Assembly: GCA_964036045.1 (NCBI GenBank)
Contig: OZ038379.1
Location: forward strand, 21,244,476 to 21,308,475
Length of the DNA stretch: 64,000 nucleotides
From: Eutreptiella sp. 'Long Island Sound 2002'
Lineage: Eukaryota; Euglenozoa; Euglenophyceae; Eutreptiales; Eutreptiaceae
Direction of reading: 5' to 3'
This document shows positions 63,101-64,000 of this stretch, piece after piece. The notes under the pieces were generated by a model. It was not told the origin of the DNA, did no database searches, and saw only the letters and a program-made list of their open reading frames with translations. A program made the position numbers and the translations under genes. How positions within the stretch are numbered: the first letter of the stretch is position 1; the number at the start of each line of letters is the position of its first letter.

Positions 63101-63746
63101 CAACACAGCAGAGCTCTTTGCAGTGCTCCGCGCTATTCAATTATTGCCGCCTGGGCGGTATGCCTTTTGTTCTGATTCTTCCTACGTAATTCTAGGTGCG
63201 AGCAGTGCGGCCAGGCGCTGGAAACTGCGCGGATGGACAGGCTCCTCCGGCCCAGTGTCCAATGTTGAAATTTGGGAGCAACTCCTCAGCGAACTAAGCC
63301 AGCCAGACAAAACCATTAAATGGGTCAAAGTCCCGTCCCACGTCACAGTGGAGGGCAACAACGAAGCAGACCGGCTGGCGGACCTAGGCCGCCTCTCCAG
63401 CCCACTACACCCCATACTGCACACACCAAGCACCTTTTCTGATTTTTCACCACCACGGTTTACCCCTCTCAAGAAGGCACGTTTTGCAGCTACATCAACA
63501 CATGATCTGTCTGAGGTCTCACGAAAAATTGTCTTTCAATCTCCAGCAGCAGTACGTTTTTCCTCCGTCACTGCAAGTGACATCCTCAGATCACTAGACC
63601 TGGAGCCTTTATCTGACTCTGACGAGTCGGGTACCATATCAGATTATAGCGACTCTGACACCGTCACCGCCGACGACGACAGTGACAATGACAGTGCCTA
63701 CAGCACTGATGTTAGCGACACGAGAAAACGACGCCTCAGCCAGTAG
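60123..63746 (+). CDS. LINE ORF2: reverse transcriptase plus RNase H (endonuclease missing)
   Basis: 1207 codons. The first ~12 (MRPICPPPPC) come from the adjoining repeat, so the ATG is fortuitous. Pre-RT linker at about 13-150. RT motifs: NPIPKALG...LRPLVL (196-215), QSGFIKGR (243-250), catalytic D275 in SIDFHKAFDSV, SGVRQGCPLSPSMFAML (331-347), YADDLL with the two Asp at 369-370, and LKMNKGKSA (402-410). A Cys/His segment lies near residues 770-790 (CCPLDGSLETVRHSLLHC). RNase H catalytic residues are D956 (FTDGSS), E997 (NTAELF), D1018 (CSDSSY) and D1083 (GNNEADRLAD). The tail is acidic and Ser/Asp-rich and ends KRRLSQ. No internal stop, so the copy is young or selected. Confidence 0.9.
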   Translation: MRPICPPPPCARSSAYSILTALAEQENTDRTGQIVLQKLSIVLDDPYTLHPWRRKQDVWRLVKQLQHKRKLHNLRNKFGHIIQEPEALAAEIVQYWQQTLRAEGAPVPECKRYLSQFFSNKNMPLMVSMLVRSPTQDLVEAALDGLSKNSAPGADGAQASIYSAFREFFVPLMHDIYQRILNTGELNPEWSQAILNPIPKALGSVGVADLRPLVLQNCCHKWTSAILLLQLQDLVSAVTPMHQSGFIKGRYIQNTVWQAFDSWSSMTQGCFVSIDFHKAFDSVTHAYAQAFFEMMTLPADVTRLLLALFTAQIIPVIHGIPFKHYPINPTSGVRQGCPLSPSMFAMLISPLALKLTAISPHVSILLYADDLLIIITLPPDEAHAILTLIMTEMSCFTAHTGLKMNKGKSAILLKGEWPPQLQAALTQLGIPIQKTYKYLGILLGHVTPEQSFSLALNKALRRAYSMRSWELSLPERIELLKLWILPLLVHPARAVFADDNVISTLTLIYHVSLRLNSWGITQPILSLPKQQGGYALPAPKEFLHWQFSTLFARFLNNSSLIPSTIVSGFQPFQIKHGIVLDTTSTFTFQMGSNVVWNTMPYLAWSARAFSLLKQHIPQAPLSMLAYDTPLWHHHAFRNQHNQTYYCPQLIRAGILTVGSLLEDDSLFSRLAPSWQPIYRAAIQRLATSQPPLPPAYPDRYPELPDRSHWVKWIDTKLLSYVSYPYDFEPRQEQKVWKAWWRRNLPSDLKDFVHAALWQRLPVGHRQANWKPLETCCPLDGSLETVRHSLLHCRYLPVAYDTIAKCFPDWGSGVLGIQRLIDSEPDSSLQTPVGILAWTAIYASWLVRCTVKYHPEARHTFQFFLKRWLVVLRSLAQARCYTHISVDQIKLFIAGIESLQHGALAHPSLIITPPPPPPPPAAAKAQRRLERKQERASELEQLLPTLSNEGYTLVFTDGSSELVPGIGRVAGYGIFSSDLLSISAYVPVHLRQTNNTAELFAVLRAIQLLPPGRYAFCSDSSYVILGASSAARRWKLRGWTGSSGPVSNVEIWEQLLSELSQPDKTIKWVKVPSHVTVEGNNEADRLADLGRLSSPLHPILHTPSTFSDFSPPRFTPLKKARFAATSTHDLSEVSRKIVFQSPAAVRFSSVTASDILRSLDLEPLSDSDESGTISDYSDSDTVTADDDSDNDSAYSTDVSDTRKRRLSQ

Positions 63747-63870
63747 ACTGCTTTCTAAGTTTTGAATGTTTCTTCCCACAAAGACAGTATGGGAGGCAGT
63801 GTGGTATAGTGGATAGCATCGTCAGCGATGCTGGAGCCCGGGGTGCTTCCACTGAAGCACGCGGCACTTC
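60161..63870 (+). mobile_element. 5'-truncated non-LTR retrotransposon (LINE) with RNase H
   Basis: LINE sequence starts abruptly at 60161 after repeat copy 2. It contains the linker, RT, thumb, Cys/His and RNase H regions, but no apurinic-like endonuclease. The 3' region beyond the stop holds a tRNA-like module (63796-63870). No poly-A is seen before the window ends at 64000, so the 3' boundary is uncertain. RT plus C-terminal RNase H is known from I, R1/Tad and some L1-like clades of plants and protists. The clade is not determined here. Confidence 0.8.
63796..63870 (+). repeat. tRNA-like module at the LINE 3' end
   Basis: A perfect A-box TGGTATAGTGG (about 63807-63817) lies within GGCAGTGTGGTATAGTGG, followed by an anticodon-like hairpin GCATCG-TCAG-CGATGC and a degraded B-box region (GGAGCCCGGGGTGCTTCC). 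It begins about 50 bp after the ORF stop. It could be the 3' UTR of the LINE or a separate SINE. Confidence 0.5.
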
Positions 63871-64000
63871 ACCCGACATATGGTCCCACAAACACACAGC
63901 TATGCAGCCTTGTCAGCTCGCACGTAATACAGCGATTGTCTACCTCCCCTTATCCCCTCCAGCAGGAGAACAGAAAGCCGTATGGTTAGGCCGAAGGAGT

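Overview
This is a window of a eukaryotic nuclear genome, most likely from a marine protist or microalga with a large, repeat-rich genome. It has spliced exons with GT-AG introns, single-exon genes of moderately high GC, non-LTR retrotransposons, long GT/CA microsatellites, tRNA-derived SINE-like modules and dozens of C or G homopolymers of 9-20 nt. I see no operon, bacterial ribosome-binding pattern, rRNA or intact tRNA gene. I cannot fix the lineage from sequence alone; green prasinophyte, haptophyte and dinoflagellate-type genomes are all possible. Only about five loci look like real genes. Most of the window is nested mobile DNA.

Layout. 1-600: the 3' end of an unrecognised ORF followed by a tRNA-derived module. 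3784-4857: an intact, single-exon, signal-peptide-bearing FkbM-family methyltransferase. 4858-11500: mostly non-coding, with small repeats and one possible coiled-coil exon. 11512-18900: a nested transposon complex. A dispersed repeat (repeat A) is split by a 1.9-kb element with ~40-bp terminal inverted repeats, which itself contains a copy of another family. A second, larger, inverted copy of that family carries a captured coding fragment, a 164-bp tandem array and a 481-bp TA-flanked MITE. 18927-26900: relics, minisatellites, an uninterrupted inverted copy of repeat A and unexplained sequence. 26934-about 37300: a multi-exon gene of unknown function with a transmembrane segment near its N-terminus; most of its inferred introns are phase 0. 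35500-43200: a GT/CA-microsatellite zone containing SINE-like modules and a 5'-truncated LINE with a poly-A tail and 16-bp target-site duplication. 43200-47700: mostly unexplained sequence, plus a tiny retroposed insert and a minisatellite.

47705-60160: two near-identical 2.9-kb direct repeats bracket a 6.5-kb segment. That segment carries an intact phytanoyl-CoA-dioxygenase-like protein with a HEAT-like C-terminal half, and a kinase-like N-lobe fragment. The inner borders of the two repeats carry the same 9-mer, as if the segment had once been a circle or one unit of a tandem array. 60161-64000: a 5'-truncated LINE with reverse transcriptase and C-terminal RNase H, fused directly to the end of the second repeat and followed by a tRNA-like module.

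The genes do not form a pathway. The main interest is the preserved order of insertion events, the repeat-bracketed dioxygenase segment, the gene-fragment capture and the unidentified membrane-protein gene.
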